Assembly (NCBI GenBank): GCA_028139285.1
Contig: JAOINI010000002.1
Location: 56,837 to 120,836 of the forward strand
Length of the DNA: 64,000 nt
Reading direction: 5' to 3'
Origin: Candidatus Pelagibacter sp.
GTDB taxonomy: Bacteria > Pseudomonadota > Alphaproteobacteria > Pelagibacterales > Pelagibacteraceae
Shown: positions 29,663-38,859 of the stretch, piece after piece
Layout of the letters: every line of letters starts with the position of its first letter
How positions within the stretch are numbered: the first letter of the stretch is position 1
Position numbers and translations under genes: made by a program
Notes under the pieces: generated by a model
What the model was told of the DNA's origin: nothing
Databases searched by the model: none
The model's input: the letters and a program-made list of their open reading frames with translations, nothing else

Positions 29663-30172
29663 TCAAGATCTTTTTTTGTAAGATTTTAACTTTCTATCGA
29701 TTTTACCTTCACTCTTAAAATCTAAAAATTTTACTCTCAAATAATTTTCGAAAGACTCAACAATTTTTTCTTCACTTCTTTTTAGGTCTAGACCTGATAT
29801 ACGGTTTAAATAAAATTTCTCAATATTATTTTTTACCCCCTTAAAGTAATTAGTTCCTATCTTTTCACACCTAATTTTTTCTGAAATTTTATAAAGTTTT
29901 TTTGATATTTTTCCTTTTGGCTCATATTTTTTAAAAGTTTTATTATTTGAAAATCTTAAATTTAACGATTTTGAGTCTGCTATTGCTCTTATTTCTTCAA
30001 AATTTAATTTATTACTTATTTGACTTAATTCAGGTAATTTTATTGTAGAATTACTAGAATTAGAGATTTGATTGCCAAAACAAATTTCAACCTTTTTGGA
30101 GTTTGATATTGATCTCACTGTTGAACTAATTGCAGTTTTGAAATTTTCTAGCTTCTCTTTTTTATAATCCAC
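29663..30172 (-). CDS. cobT: CobT-like protein, N-terminal part (frameshifted gene)
   Basis: A 169-residue frame. The start [23 protein letters not shown] matches the N-terminal CobT region that in relatives reads like FRRATAATVRAIA. The end KSYKKRS-stop is produced by a +1 shift at an A7 run (coding strand, 29677-29671). The shifted frame continues as [12 protein letters not shown] and then the CobT acidic/VWA part. It lies 2 bp after cobS. This is either a real mutation, a homopolymer slippage site, or a sequencing/assembly error. Confidence 0.8.
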   Translation of the reverse strand: MDYKKEKLENFKTAISSTVRSISNSKKVEICFGNQISNSSNSTIKLPELSQISNKLNFEEIRAIADSKSLNLRFSNNKTFKKYEPKGKISKKLYKISEKIRCEKIGTNYFKGVKNNIEKFYLNRISGLDLKRSEEKIVESFENYLRVKFLDFKSEGKIDRKLKSYKKRS

Positions 30173-30174
30173 TT

Positions 30175-31152
30175 TTATAATGTTACGTTGATGGAAGATT
30201 CAGGTAAATCTTCACCAAAACATCTCTGATAATACTCAGAAATTATTTTTTTTTCTAAATCATCACATTTATTAAGAAATGTTATTCTAAATGCATAGCC
30301 TTCATCTTTAAATATTTCAGAATTTTCAGCCCAGTGTAAAACTGTTCTTGGACTCATAACAGTCGAGATATCTCCATTTACGAAACCTTTTCTTGTTAAG
30401 TCAGCTACCTTGATCATATTTGATAAAATCTCTTTTCCCTCTTTATTATTAAAACTTTTATTCTTGGAGAGAATTATCTCTAATTCTTTATCAAATGGTA
30501 AGTAATTAAGTGTCGACACTATATTCCACCTATCCATTTGCCCCTGATTAATTTGTTGAGTACCGTGATAAAGACCAGTAGTATCACCTAATCCGACAGT
30601 GTTTGTAGTTGCGAACATTCTAAAAAAATCGTGTTGCTCCAGAACTTTCTTTTTATCAAGCAGAGTAAACTTACCATCACTTTCAAGCACTCGCTGGATC
30701 ACAAACATTACATCTGGTCTACCAGCGTCATACTCGTCAAACACTAAGGCAACAGGGTTTTGAATCGACCAAGGAAGTATACCTTCTTTAAATTCGGTAA
30801 TTTGTTTTCCGTCTTTTAAAACAATAGCGTCTTTACCTATCAAATCGATTCTACTGATGTGACTATCTAAATTTACTCTCACACAAGGCCAATTTAACCT
30901 TGCTGCTACTTGTTCAATATGCGTAGACTTTCCAGTTCCATGATATCCTTGTATCAAAACTCTTTTATTAAAAGAAAACCCAGCTAAAATTGCCAAGGTT
31001 GTATCTTTGTTAAATTTATAATCTGGGTCAATTTTTGGGACATACTCATTTTTTTTAGAAAAAGCACCAACTTTCATATCACTGTCAAAACCAAAAGTCT
31101 GTTTTACAGAAAGTTTTATATCAGGTTTTTGTAAAAGTTGTTCCGCCCTCAT
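30175..31152 (-). CDS. cobS: CobS-like AAA+ ATPase (cobaltochelatase subunit)
   Basis: A 325-residue AAA+ ATPase of the MoxR/CobS group. Walker A is GYHGTGKST (69-77). Walker B is ALVFDEYDAGRPD (residues 135-147, D139-E140). A sensor 1 Asn lies in FRMFATTNTVG. In cobalamin-producing alphaproteobacteria CobS and CobT form the motor that drives CobN to insert cobalt. No cobN is present in this window, so the role may differ. It overlaps the DnaJ-like gene by 4 bp and precedes cobT by 2 bp. Confidence 0.9.
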   Translation of the reverse strand: MRAEQLLQKPDIKLSVKQTFGFDSDMKVGAFSKKNEYVPKIDPDYKFNKDTTLAILAGFSFNKRVLIQGYHGTGKSTHIEQVAARLNWPCVRVNLDSHISRIDLIGKDAIVLKDGKQITEFKEGILPWSIQNPVALVFDEYDAGRPDVMFVIQRVLESDGKFTLLDKKKVLEQHDFFRMFATTNTVGLGDTTGLYHGTQQINQGQMDRWNIVSTLNYLPFDKELEIILSKNKSFNNKEGKEILSNMIKVADLTRKGFVNGDISTVMSPRTVLHWAENSEIFKDEGYAFRITFLNKCDDLEKKIISEYYQRCFGEDLPESSINVTL

Positions 31153-31664
31153 TTTTTTCCTAGAGTTTTTTTTAACTGACTGTAAGCCAAAGTAATTTTT
31201 TTTAATTTTTCTTCAAACTTTTTGCTACCTTGATTTTTATCAGGATGATATTTTTTTACAAGTTCTTTAAATTTTAACTGTATTTGCTCCCATTTTACCT
31301 CGTCATTTAACTCCATAACATGAAGAGCATCTCTATCTGTCTGTGAAATCTTCGTTTTTTTAAAATCCCTAAAATTTGAACTTTTAAAAATATTTAATTT
31401 ATCCTCAAGAGCATTATTCCATAAAATATTAAAAAAATTCTCAGATGAACCAAATTTTTTAGTTGTTTTATGCCAGGTCAAGTCAGATTTGATAAAATAC
31501 TCTATTTCTTGATTATTCATATTTTCAAAATAATTCCAGCTTTTGTTGAAAATTTTTATGTGCTTTAAACAAAGCAATCTATACTTTTTACTATTATCTC
31601 TCTCAACGGGAGCTCTATAAGTTCCAATTTCATTACAGTTTTTCCAATCACAAATAATTTTCAT
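31149..31664 (-). CDS. J-domain (DnaJ-like) protein upstream of cobST
   Basis: A 171-residue protein. Its N-terminal part has C5, C10 and C32, the pattern of the small zinc-like N-terminal region seen in the DnaJ-related gene often next to cobS. The C-terminal 60 residues are a J domain with HPD at 140-142 (KKYHPDKNQG), which stimulates DnaK-type ATPases. It is probably a co-chaperone for CobS/CobT or their target, inferred from the operon only. It is divergent from bolA with a 30-bp gap. Confidence 0.85.
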   Translation of the reverse strand: MKIICDWKNCNEIGTYRAPVERDNSKKYRLLCLKHIKIFNKSWNYFENMNNQEIEYFIKSDLTWHKTTKKFGSSENFFNILWNNALEDKLNIFKSSNFRDFKKTKISQTDRDALHVMELNDEVKWEQIQLKFKELVKKYHPDKNQGSKKFEEKLKKITLAYSQLKKTLGKK

Positions 31665-31694
31665 TAATTTTATCTATATAGTAAAATTCTTAAA

Positions 31695-31952
31695 ATGAAT
31701 ATTTATTTTGATGAAATAAAAAAAAAATTATTAAATAAGTTTCAAATTGAAAATCTTGAAATTGTTGATAATTCTTATAAACACAAAAAACACAAATTTT
31801 TTTCTCCTAGTAAATTTCATATACATTTAAAAATTAAATCATCATATTTAAACTCATTACCTAAATTAAAAGCTCAAAAAATGATTATGAAAACTTTGGA
31901 GGAGGATCTAAAGTCTAAATTACATGCATTAGAAATTAGCATTGAGCAATAG
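31695..31952 (+). CDS. BolA family protein
   Basis: An 85-residue BolA/IbaG-type protein with KFHIHLKIKS and the helix-turn region KAQKMIMKTLEEDLKSKLHALEISI. BolA proteins work with monothiol glutaredoxins in iron-sulfur cluster handling. No partner glutaredoxin gene is in this window. Its last 24 bp overlap the convergent aroB gene. Confidence 0.88.
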   Translation: MNIYFDEIKKKLLNKFQIENLEIVDNSYKHKKHKFFSPSKFHIHLKIKSSYLNSLPKLKAQKMIMKTLEEDLKSKLHALEISIEQ

Positions 31953-33047
31953 ATTTGCTTTGTTTTTTAAATTTTTTGTTGAAATTTTAAATTTTCCAGG
32001 AAATGTTGTTTCACCAATTTTTTTAAGTAATATAAAATTTACTCTATCATCGTCATTTTTTTTATCATTTTTTAAAAAAGGAATTAAGGAGACAATCGAT
32101 TTGATATTATCATATTTTACAAGAGTATATTTTAAATTATTCTTTTTATAAATATCCTCAATTTCATCTAGAATATTTTTGGCACAGACCTTTTTTACAT
32201 AGGAAAGCCTAGTTGCTAAAATCATCCCAGTCAAAACTGCCTCTCCGTGGCTAATTTTTTTTGAATAATTATTTTTTACCTCAATTGCATGAGCAAATGT
32301 GTGCCCAAAATTCAAAATCATTCTTAATCCTTTTTCATCAACATCTCTATTTACAAAATACATTTTTATTTTACAGCTTTTTTTTATAGCATAAGCTAAC
32401 TCTTTTACTCTTCGTGATAAAATATGTTTTGTATTTTTTTTTAACCAATAAAAAAAACTCTTATCCTTGATAATAGAGTGTTTAAGAATCTCTGCATATC
32501 CGCATATCATTTCTTTTTTAGGCAAGGAGTCTAAAAAAGAAGTATCATTAATTACTATTTTAGGTTGATAAAAAGACCCTATTAAATTTTTTCCTTGATT
32601 AGAATTTACTCCAGTTTTTCCACCTATTGCTGAATCTGCTTGTGCAAGAAGAGTTGTTGGAACATTAATAAAATTTACTCCTCTTTTATAAATACTTGCT
32701 ACAAAACCAGAAACATCCCCGGTTATACCTCCGCCAACACCTATAATTAAGTCGGATCTATTTAAATTTTTTAACAAAACTTTTTGAAGTAAATTTTCTA
32801 CACTTTTGAATGACTTAGATTTTTCATTAGCATTAAACGAAAAAAAAAATGTTTCAAAATTTGTTAATTTTTTTTTTAGTATATTTACGTATTTCCTTGG
32901 AACTTTAGAATCAATTATTAACGCAATTTTTTTTGTTTTAGGACATAATTTTTTAATTTTTTTTTGAATTAAACTTAAACAATTATTTCCGATGATAACT
33001 GAGTAATTATCAGTGGAATTTCTAAATTTTACTTCATGTATTTTCAT
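31929..33047 (-). CDS. aroB: 3-dehydroquinate synthase
   Basis: A 372-residue NAD-dependent enzyme that converts DAHP to 3-dehydroquinate in the shikimate pathway. GVGGGITGDVSGFVAS near 103-118 and VPTTLLAQADSAIGGKTGVN near 129-148 bind NAD and metal. LNFGHTFAHAIE supplies metal-binding His. The length is normal. It overlaps aroK by 14 bp, forming an aroK-aroB unit. Confidence 0.96.
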   Translation of the reverse strand: MKIHEVKFRNSTDNYSVIIGNNCLSLIQKKIKKLCPKTKKIALIIDSKVPRKYVNILKKKLTNFETFFFSFNANEKSKSFKSVENLLQKVLLKNLNRSDLIIGVGGGITGDVSGFVASIYKRGVNFINVPTTLLAQADSAIGGKTGVNSNQGKNLIGSFYQPKIVINDTSFLDSLPKKEMICGYAEILKHSIIKDKSFFYWLKKNTKHILSRRVKELAYAIKKSCKIKMYFVNRDVDEKGLRMILNFGHTFAHAIEVKNNYSKKISHGEAVLTGMILATRLSYVKKVCAKNILDEIEDIYKKNNLKYTLVKYDNIKSIVSLIPFLKNDKKNDDDRVNFILLKKIGETTFPGKFKISTKNLKNKANLLLNANF

Positions 33048-33561
33048 ATTTTTCCAATATTTTACCTACAATAGTGTCAGTTTTAAGCTTGTCACATTTC
33101 AACCTATAGTCAGCTTCACTATAGGTTTTCTTTCTTTCAAAGTAAATTTTACCAATGGTATCACTTATATTTTTTCTAAATAGTAAAGGCCTTTTTTTTG
33201 ATTTTTTTAGTCTATTTATTAAAATGCCTAAATTTATATCTAACCAAAAACTGATAGATGATTTTTTTACCGCTTTTCTTATTTCTTTATTCAGAAAAGC
33301 TCCACCCCCAAGAGAGATAACAGAACTATCCTTTTTCAACTCTGTTAAAGTAGTTTTATACTCAAGCATTCTAAAATAATTTTCTCCCTTATTTTTAAAT
33401 ATATTATTAATTGTACATCCTTCTTTTTCCTCTATTATTCTGTCAATATCTTTATGAGTACAAAAAAGCTTTTTTGCTAAGTTTTTTCCAATAGTTGATT
33501 TTCCAACACCCATCATTCCTGTCAAAACAACGTTTTTTTTCAATTTAATTACCAATTTCAA
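33034..33561 (-). CDS. aroK: Shikimate kinase
   Basis: A 175-residue P-loop kinase. Walker A is GMMGVGKST near 15-23. The shikimate-binding Asp lies in HKDIDRIIEE. ISLGGGAFL is the Walker-B-like GGG motif. It phosphorylates shikimate at O3. The start at 33561 gives a short basic N-terminal extension; MKLVIKLKKN could be trimmed. It is divergent from the small membrane protein gene at 33616. Confidence 0.94.
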   Translation of the reverse strand: MKLVIKLKKNVVLTGMMGVGKSTIGKNLAKKLFCTHKDIDRIIEEKEGCTINNIFKNKGENYFRMLEYKTTLTELKKDSSVISLGGGAFLNKEIRKAVKKSSISFWLDINLGILINRLKKSKKRPLLFRKNISDTIGKIYFERKKTYSEADYRLKCDKLKTDTIVGKILEKYENT

Positions 33562-33615
33562 TTTGATTTTTCATAAATTTGTCTTATTTATTGAGTTTAA
33601 ATTAATTCTTAAACT

Positions 33616-33795
33616 ATGCAACTTAAATACAATAGACAACCAAGTTTTGGAAGTTCTTTATTAAGGACATTGGTAAAACTATTTTTGATAATCATATTTT
33701 TTATTTTAGCTATATTTTTAATAGAGAAAATAAATTTTCCTAGCCCAGAAAAAAAATACAATATTGACATTACAAATGATATTAAAAAACTTTAG
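33616..33795 (+). CDS. Small single-pass membrane protein
   Basis: A 59-residue frame from ATG 33616 to TAG 33795. A basic N-terminus (QLKYNRQPS) precedes one strong membrane helix (about residues 19-40: VKLFLIIIFFILAIFLI) and a charged tail. No family recognised. Its stop lies 20 nt inside the next gene, so the two are probably translationally coupled. The overlap and the clean helix argue that it is real. Confidence 0.55.
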   Translation: MQLKYNRQPSFGSSLLRTLVKLFLIIIFFILAIFLIEKINFPSPEKKYNIDITNDIKKL

Positions 33796-35518
33796 CAAAT
33801 TTTTAAGTTTATTAATTATTATTTTATTTTCTTTTCCAATTTACAGTGAAGAAAAAATAGATATATGGAAAGAAAAAAATTTAAAAAAAGATACCAGTTT
33901 AGATAATTCTAAAGACGATTCATTAGCAAATACAAACAAAGGTATAATTTCTTTAAAAAAAGCAGAAACGAACCAAAAAATTCAAATTACCGATGGACCT
34001 ATTGAAACTTCAGAAGAGACCAACGTTTTCGGCGTATACGATCCTGAAAATTATAATTTTGATCTAAATATGTGGTCAAATACTAAAGCTGAGGATGTTA
34101 GATCAAGCATTAAAAGATTAAGAAAAATAAAACTTTCAAAGACATCAAGCGATATATTAGAAAATATATTACTTTCATTTTCTTATCCACCAGTTGGAAT
34201 GAACGAAAAAGAATTTGCAGATCTTAAGATTAATTGGCTTATTGAAAATGATAGAACAGATTTAATCGAGAGCTTTTTAAAACAAAATAAAGATTTTGAA
34301 GGAAAAGGAAGGGCAGTTCAATATCTTGTAGATCAAAATATTTCGCAGGCCAATATTAAGAAAGGATGTGAAAAGATTAAATTTATCGATAGCACGATCA
34401 GAGACTCTTATCTAGAAAAATTTAAAATATACTGTCTTGTTTTTAACAAAAAAAATTCTCAAGCTCGGTTACTACTTGATTTATTGAGAGAACAAAATCA
34501 ATCAGATAAATTTTTTGATGATAAAATAAATTTTCTTTTAAAAATTTCAGACAAAACTACGAATAAAATTAATGAAAAAAACTTACTTAATTTCTATCTT
34601 TCAAGTGTGACTATAAAAGATTTTAATTATAAACCCTCAAAACAAACCAATAAAGAAATTTGGAAATATTTAAATGCTGCTAATCTTATTAATATTGAGG
34701 ATTTAACTAATAAAAAAGAAATTAAAGATTTAGAAGAAGCAGCTAATAATGGTCAAATTAATTCCGACATCATTTTTAATATTTATAAACAAATCCCCTT
34801 TAATTTAATTACTTTGATCAATGCGAAAAATCTTTATCAAACACTTGACTCAAGTGATGCAAGATCACTCATTTATCAAAAATATTTATTAGCAGAAAAC
34901 GTTGAGACAAAAGTGGAATATCTTTTTTTATTAGAGGAATTATTTAAAAAAGATAAAATATCAAATGTTTTTGCTAATGTATTAACTGAAAATTTGCAAA
35001 AGATAGGTATTGAAAATATACCTAAAAAATACAAAGAAACAGTGGAATTTAGAATCGGAAAAAACGAAAAGACTGTTTTAGGAAAAGTAAAATATAACGA
35101 CAAAATTTTACATCAATCGAAGATTTTGAAATTTTATCTTGAAAATGAAGAAGAAAAAAAAATCCAAAAAGAAATCAACAAAGTCTTTAAAAAAATTAAT
35201 AAAAATAAAAAGTATTTTTTTTCTGCAAAAGACTTAGCACTAGTTGATACCCTTTCAAGAGATGGATTTAGTATTCCAAATAACTTTAAAATAGAAGAAT
35301 TATCAGCAAAATATGATGTGCCAAAAAATTTATTATCTTTAATTGAAAAAAATCAAAATGCTTTTCTAGCATTAAAAATAGTTGAGATAATTGGTGAGGA
35401 CGAACCTTATCAACTTGATCCAGAAACCATTTACTTCATTACACATCTCCTAAATAAAATGGATTTAATAAAAATTAGAAATAAAGTGTTAATATCAGCT
35501 CTACCCCAAAGAGTTTAA
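33776..35518 (+). CDS. Hypothetical exported protein, helical-repeat-like
   Basis: A 580-residue protein from ATG 33776 (a TTG at 33764 would add four residues). The N-terminal signal peptide is residues 1-24, ending LFSFPIYSEE, so the protein is periplasmic or outer-membrane associated. The rest is Lys/Asn/Leu-rich and predicted mostly alpha-helical by eye, with the look of TPR/Sel1-type solenoid repeats and no enzymatic motif. Family not recognised. It overlaps the upstream small membrane protein and is followed after 20 bp by def. Confidence 0.65.
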   Translation: MILKNFSKFLSLLIIILFSFPIYSEEKIDIWKEKNLKKDTSLDNSKDDSLANTNKGIISLKKAETNQKIQITDGPIETSEETNVFGVYDPENYNFDLNMWSNTKAEDVRSSIKRLRKIKLSKTSSDILENILLSFSYPPVGMNEKEFADLKINWLIENDRTDLIESFLKQNKDFEGKGRAVQYLVDQNISQANIKKGCEKIKFIDSTIRDSYLEKFKIYCLVFNKKNSQARLLLDLLREQNQSDKFFDDKINFLLKISDKTTNKINEKNLLNFYLSSVTIKDFNYKPSKQTNKEIWKYLNAANLINIEDLTNKKEIKDLEEAANNGQINSDIIFNIYKQIPFNLITLINAKNLYQTLDSSDARSLIYQKYLLAENVETKVEYLFLLEELFKKDKISNVFANVLTENLQKIGIENIPKKYKETVEFRIGKNEKTVLGKVKYNDKILHQSKILKFYLENEEEKKIQKEINKVFKKINKNKKYFFSAKDLALVDTLSRDGFSIPNNFKIEELSAKYDVPKNLLSLIEKNQNAFLALKIVEIIGEDEPYQLDPETIYFITHLLNKMDLIKIRNKVLISALPQRV

Positions 35519-35538
35519 TTAGAATATAATAACCTAAA

Positions 35539-36063
35539 ATGTCTAAGAGAAATATAGTTATCGAACCTGATCCTATTTTGAGAAAAAGAAGCACACCCGT
35601 TGAAGAAGTAAATAATGACTTAAGAAAGTTATTAAATGACATGTTGGAAACAATGTACGAAGCTCCAGGTATTGGGCTGGCTGCAGTTCAAGTTGGGATT
35701 TTAAAACGTCTTATAGTTATTGATATTTCAAAGAATAAAGAAAAAAAAGAGCCCCTTTTTTTAATAAATCCAAAGTTAACATTTAAGTCTAAAAATACAT
35801 CAGTATATGAAGAAGGCTGCTTGTCTTTACCTGGTCACTTTGCGGAAATAGAAAGACCTGCTGAATGTCATTTAACTTTCATAGATTATTCAGGAAAAGA
35901 AAAAAATTTAAAAGCGCAAGGACTTTTAGCAACCTGCATTCAACATGAGATTGATCATTTAGATGGAATTTTATTTATTGATTATTTATCCAAATTAAAA
36001 AAAGATATGATTATAAAAAAATTAAAAAAACAAAAAAAAGAAATTAATAAAATTGTTTTATAA
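35539..36063 (+). CDS. def: Peptide deformylase
   Basis: A 174-residue metalloenzyme with all three PDF motifs: GIGLAAVQVG (44-53), EEGCLSLP (91-98, metal ligand Cys94) and QHEIDH (135-140, His136, Glu137, His140). It removes the N-formyl group from new proteins and pairs with fmt just downstream. It is the second-to-last member of a unit running to truA. Confidence 0.97.
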   Translation: MSKRNIVIEPDPILRKRSTPVEEVNNDLRKLLNDMLETMYEAPGIGLAAVQVGILKRLIVIDISKNKEKKEPLFLINPKLTFKSKNTSVYEEGCLSLPGHFAEIERPAECHLTFIDYSGKEKNLKAQGLLATCIQHEIDHLDGILFIDYLSKLKKDMIIKKLKKQKKEINKIVL

Positions 36064-36065
36064 TA

Positions 36066-36983
36066 ATGGCACTAAAATTAATTTTCATGGGGACACCAGA
36101 TTTTGCTGTTCCAATTTTAAAAACTATAATTGAATATGGTCACAAAATTGTTGCTGTTTATACTCAAAATCCAAAAAAAAGTAAAAGAGGGCAAAAAATA
36201 AATATTTCTCCAATACATAAATTTTCTAATGAAAAAAATCTGAATGTTAGAACACCTTTAAAACTTGACAATATAGAGAAAAATTACATCCAAAAACTCA
36301 AACCAGATTTTGTTATAGTGGCAGCTTATGGAAAAATAATTCCCACAGAAATTTTAAATATAAAAGGATTAATGTTTATCAATGCACATGCCTCTTTGTT
36401 GCCAAAGTGGAGAGGGGCTGCACCTATTCAGAGATCTTTAATCCAAATGGATAAACAAACTGGTATTTCTATTATGAAGATAATCCCAAAACTCGACGCA
36501 GGTCCATATATTCTGCAAGAAAAAATGGATATAGAGCTACATGACAATTATAAAAGCTTAAGTGAGAAATTATCAATTCTGGCCTCGAAATTAATATTAG
36601 AGTCTTTAAATATGTTAAAAAGTAACAAACTTAATTTTTTTGAACAAGAAGAGGACAAAGCCACATATGCAAAAAAAATTCAAAAAAATGAGACAAAAAT
36701 TAAATGGAATTTAAATGCAAACCAAGTAGTTGCGAAAATTAACGCACTCAGCCCGACTCCTGGGGCATGGTTTAATTACAAAAATACAAGATTTAAAATT
36801 TTAAAAGCTCAAGAGGTTGACAAAAGTGGTTTAAGTGGAAAAACTTTAGACGACAAGCTCACAATTGCTTGTGGAAAAAAAGCAATTAAAATAATTGAAA
36901 TTCAAAAAGAAGGTAAGCAAATTCTTAAAACTGAGCAATTTTTAGCAGGATTTAAAATTGGCAAAGGCGAAGAGTTATTTTGA
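36066..36983 (+). CDS. fmt: Methionyl-tRNA formyltransferase
   Basis: A 305-residue enzyme that formylates Met-tRNAfMet using 10-formyl-THF. Catalytic residues Asn106, His108 and Asp144 are visible in INAHASLLPKWRGAAP and PKLDAGP. The C-terminal OB-like domain contains SPTPGAWF. It begins 2 bp after def and overlaps truA by 4 nt. Confidence 0.96.
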   Translation: MALKLIFMGTPDFAVPILKTIIEYGHKIVAVYTQNPKKSKRGQKINISPIHKFSNEKNLNVRTPLKLDNIEKNYIQKLKPDFVIVAAYGKIIPTEILNIKGLMFINAHASLLPKWRGAAPIQRSLIQMDKQTGISIMKIIPKLDAGPYILQEKMDIELHDNYKSLSEKLSILASKLILESLNMLKSNKLNFFEQEEDKATYAKKIQKNETKIKWNLNANQVVAKINALSPTPGAWFNYKNTRFKILKAQEVDKSGLSGKTLDDKLTIACGKKAIKIIEIQKEGKQILKTEQFLAGFKIGKGEELF

Positions 36984-37723
36984 AATTTAATTATCAAATT
37001 ATAATTGAATATGTCGGCCAGAATTTTGCTGGATGGCAAATTCAAAAAAATAGTAATTCAATCCAGGCTGAGGTTGAAAAAGCAATCAGTAAAACCTTAA
37101 GATCAAAAGTAAATGTAATTGGATCGGGAAGAACCGACGCTGGTGTAAATGCGATTGCACAAAGTGCAAACTTTTTTTACGAAAAAAAAATTTCTAATAA
37201 CTTTAAATTCTTATCGACAGTAAATTATTTTTTACGAAATTGTCGAATTTCAATTTTACAACTAAAAAAAAGAAGCTCTAACTTTCATGCAAGACGTAGT
37301 GCTAAAAGAAGGCAGTACGAATATATAATAATAAATAGAGTAGCAAAGCTTGCTATTGATTGTGAAAGAGCATGGTTAGTGAAAAAAAAACTTGACATAA
37401 AGGAGATGAAAAAAGGAATAAAATATTTCTTAGGCACTCACGACTTTTCAGCATTTAGAGCATCTTCTTGCACGGCAAAAAATCCAATTAAAACAATATC
37501 GCAAGCAAAAGTGAAAAAAAGTGGAGATAAAATTTCTATTTTATTTGTTTCAAAGTCTTTTCTTCAGAAACAAGTAAGATCAATGGTTGGTTGTTTAAAA
37601 TATGTAGGTGAACAAAGGTGGAGCTCTAAAAAAATACTTAAAGTTATGAAATCAAAAAAACGACATATGTGCGCACCTCCAGCCCCAGCTCAAGGTCTCT
37701 TTTTAAAAAAAATTTTTTATTAA
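36980..37723 (+). CDS. truA: tRNA pseudouridine synthase A
   Basis: A 247-residue TruA that modifies U38-40 of the anticodon arm. The catalytic Asp53 is in GSGRTDAGVNA. GTHDFSAFRAS and VRSMVGCLKYVGE follow as in the family. The start is TTG at 36980, overlapping the fmt stop (TTGA); no better ATG exists near the conserved N-terminus. Its end overlaps the convergent glycosyltransferase by 4 bp. Confidence 0.95.
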   Translation: MKFNYQIIIEYVGQNFAGWQIQKNSNSIQAEVEKAISKTLRSKVNVIGSGRTDAGVNAIAQSANFFYEKKISNNFKFLSTVNYFLRNCRISILQLKKRSSNFHARRSAKRRQYEYIIINRVAKLAIDCERAWLVKKKLDIKEMKKGIKYFLGTHDFSAFRASSCTAKNPIKTISQAKVKKSGDKISILFVSKSFLQKQVRSMVGCLKYVGEQRWSSKKILKVMKSKKRHMCAPPAPAQGLFLKKIFY

Positions 37724-38859
37724 AAATTTAGTAATTTTAAATATTTAATTCCAACTTTTTTCCAATATAATTTTTTTGAAAATTGAATTGATTTTTTTGA
37801 AAAATAATTACTTTTCCTTTTATCTTTTTTTAAATCTATAATTTCTCTAATTAATTCCTCATTACTTTTGAAAGATAAGACACTCTTTCTAAAATTTAAG
37901 GAAACTTTTCTTGAGCATATTACTGGAAGTCCGTAAGACATATAAGTAAGAACTTTTCCTTGAACACCAGTAGCTATTTTTAAATTAGCTAAACCACAAA
38001 AAGAATTTTTTATGTAAGTAGATAAATTCTTTTTAGGTCCAAGTAACTCGACATTCAATTTTTTTGAAATGAAAAATTTATTGTAATAATTAATATTCCC
38101 AATTATGCTAAATTTAACTAAAGGTAATTCTTTTTCTAATCTAGGCAAAATATTTGAAATAAAATCTTTACATGCTAAAAGATTTGGTAGGTAATTAAGA
38201 TTTCCAATAAATAAAATCCTATTATTTTTTTTTGAAAAAGAAAATTTATTCTCTGTTTTTTCAATAGACTCATCTATTTGAACAATTTTTTTTTTAAATT
38301 CTAAATTAATTTTTTTTGAATCATTCTCTGAAAACAAAATAGTTTTATCAAAATCAAAAAAAATCTTTTTTTCAATTTTTTTTACCAACAAACTCTCCAA
38401 ATAATAAATATATTTTAAGGGATTTAAAAAATTCAAATATTTATAAGTTTGAAAATAATTATCAGAGTATAGGTCGCCCATTTCCATCAGAGTTTTGCCC
38501 AGGTAATTATTTGGTAAGTATTGGCTCGACCTAATCGTATGGAAAAATAGACAATCATAGTTATTTGCATTATTTTCAATAAAAATTTTCATTTCTTTTG
38601 AAAAAAATAATCCAAATTGAAGAGGTTTTAATTTTATTAAAGACAAAAAGGAATACAAAAACTTAAAAAAAAAATTTGGGTAAGAAAAAAAATTTACATT
38701 TTTTTCTTGAAGATTTACTTGTCTTTCTTTTAAACAAACAACATCTAAAAAATGTTTCTTTCTTAATAAATTTATAATTTTAGAAGATCTAATTACGTCA
38801 CCTGAGTAGCGACCCGAGTATGGATTTCTAGTCGTGATAAATAAAATCTTTTTTTTCAT
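37720..38859 (-). CDS. Glycosyltransferase family 1/4 protein
   Basis: A 379-residue GT-B protein. The N-terminus is ILFITTRNPYSGRYSGDVIRS. The C-terminal donor domain has GNLNYLPNLLACKDF and VQGKVLTYMSYGLPVICS. It resembles sugar transferases of exopolysaccharide clusters. The acceptor is unknown. It lies 3' of the SET-domain gene (4-bp overlap) at the end of the leftward dap operon. Confidence 0.75.
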   Translation of the reverse strand: MKKKILFITTRNPYSGRYSGDVIRSSKIINLLRKKHFLDVVCLKERQVNLQEKNVNFFSYPNFFFKFLYSFLSLIKLKPLQFGLFFSKEMKIFIENNANNYDCLFFHTIRSSQYLPNNYLGKTLMEMGDLYSDNYFQTYKYLNFLNPLKYIYYLESLLVKKIEKKIFFDFDKTILFSENDSKKINLEFKKKIVQIDESIEKTENKFSFSKKNNRILFIGNLNYLPNLLACKDFISNILPRLEKELPLVKFSIIGNINYYNKFFISKKLNVELLGPKKNLSTYIKNSFCGLANLKIATGVQGKVLTYMSYGLPVICSRKVSLNFRKSVLSFKSNEELIREIIDLKKDKRKSNYFSKKSIQFSKKLYWKKVGIKYLKLLNF

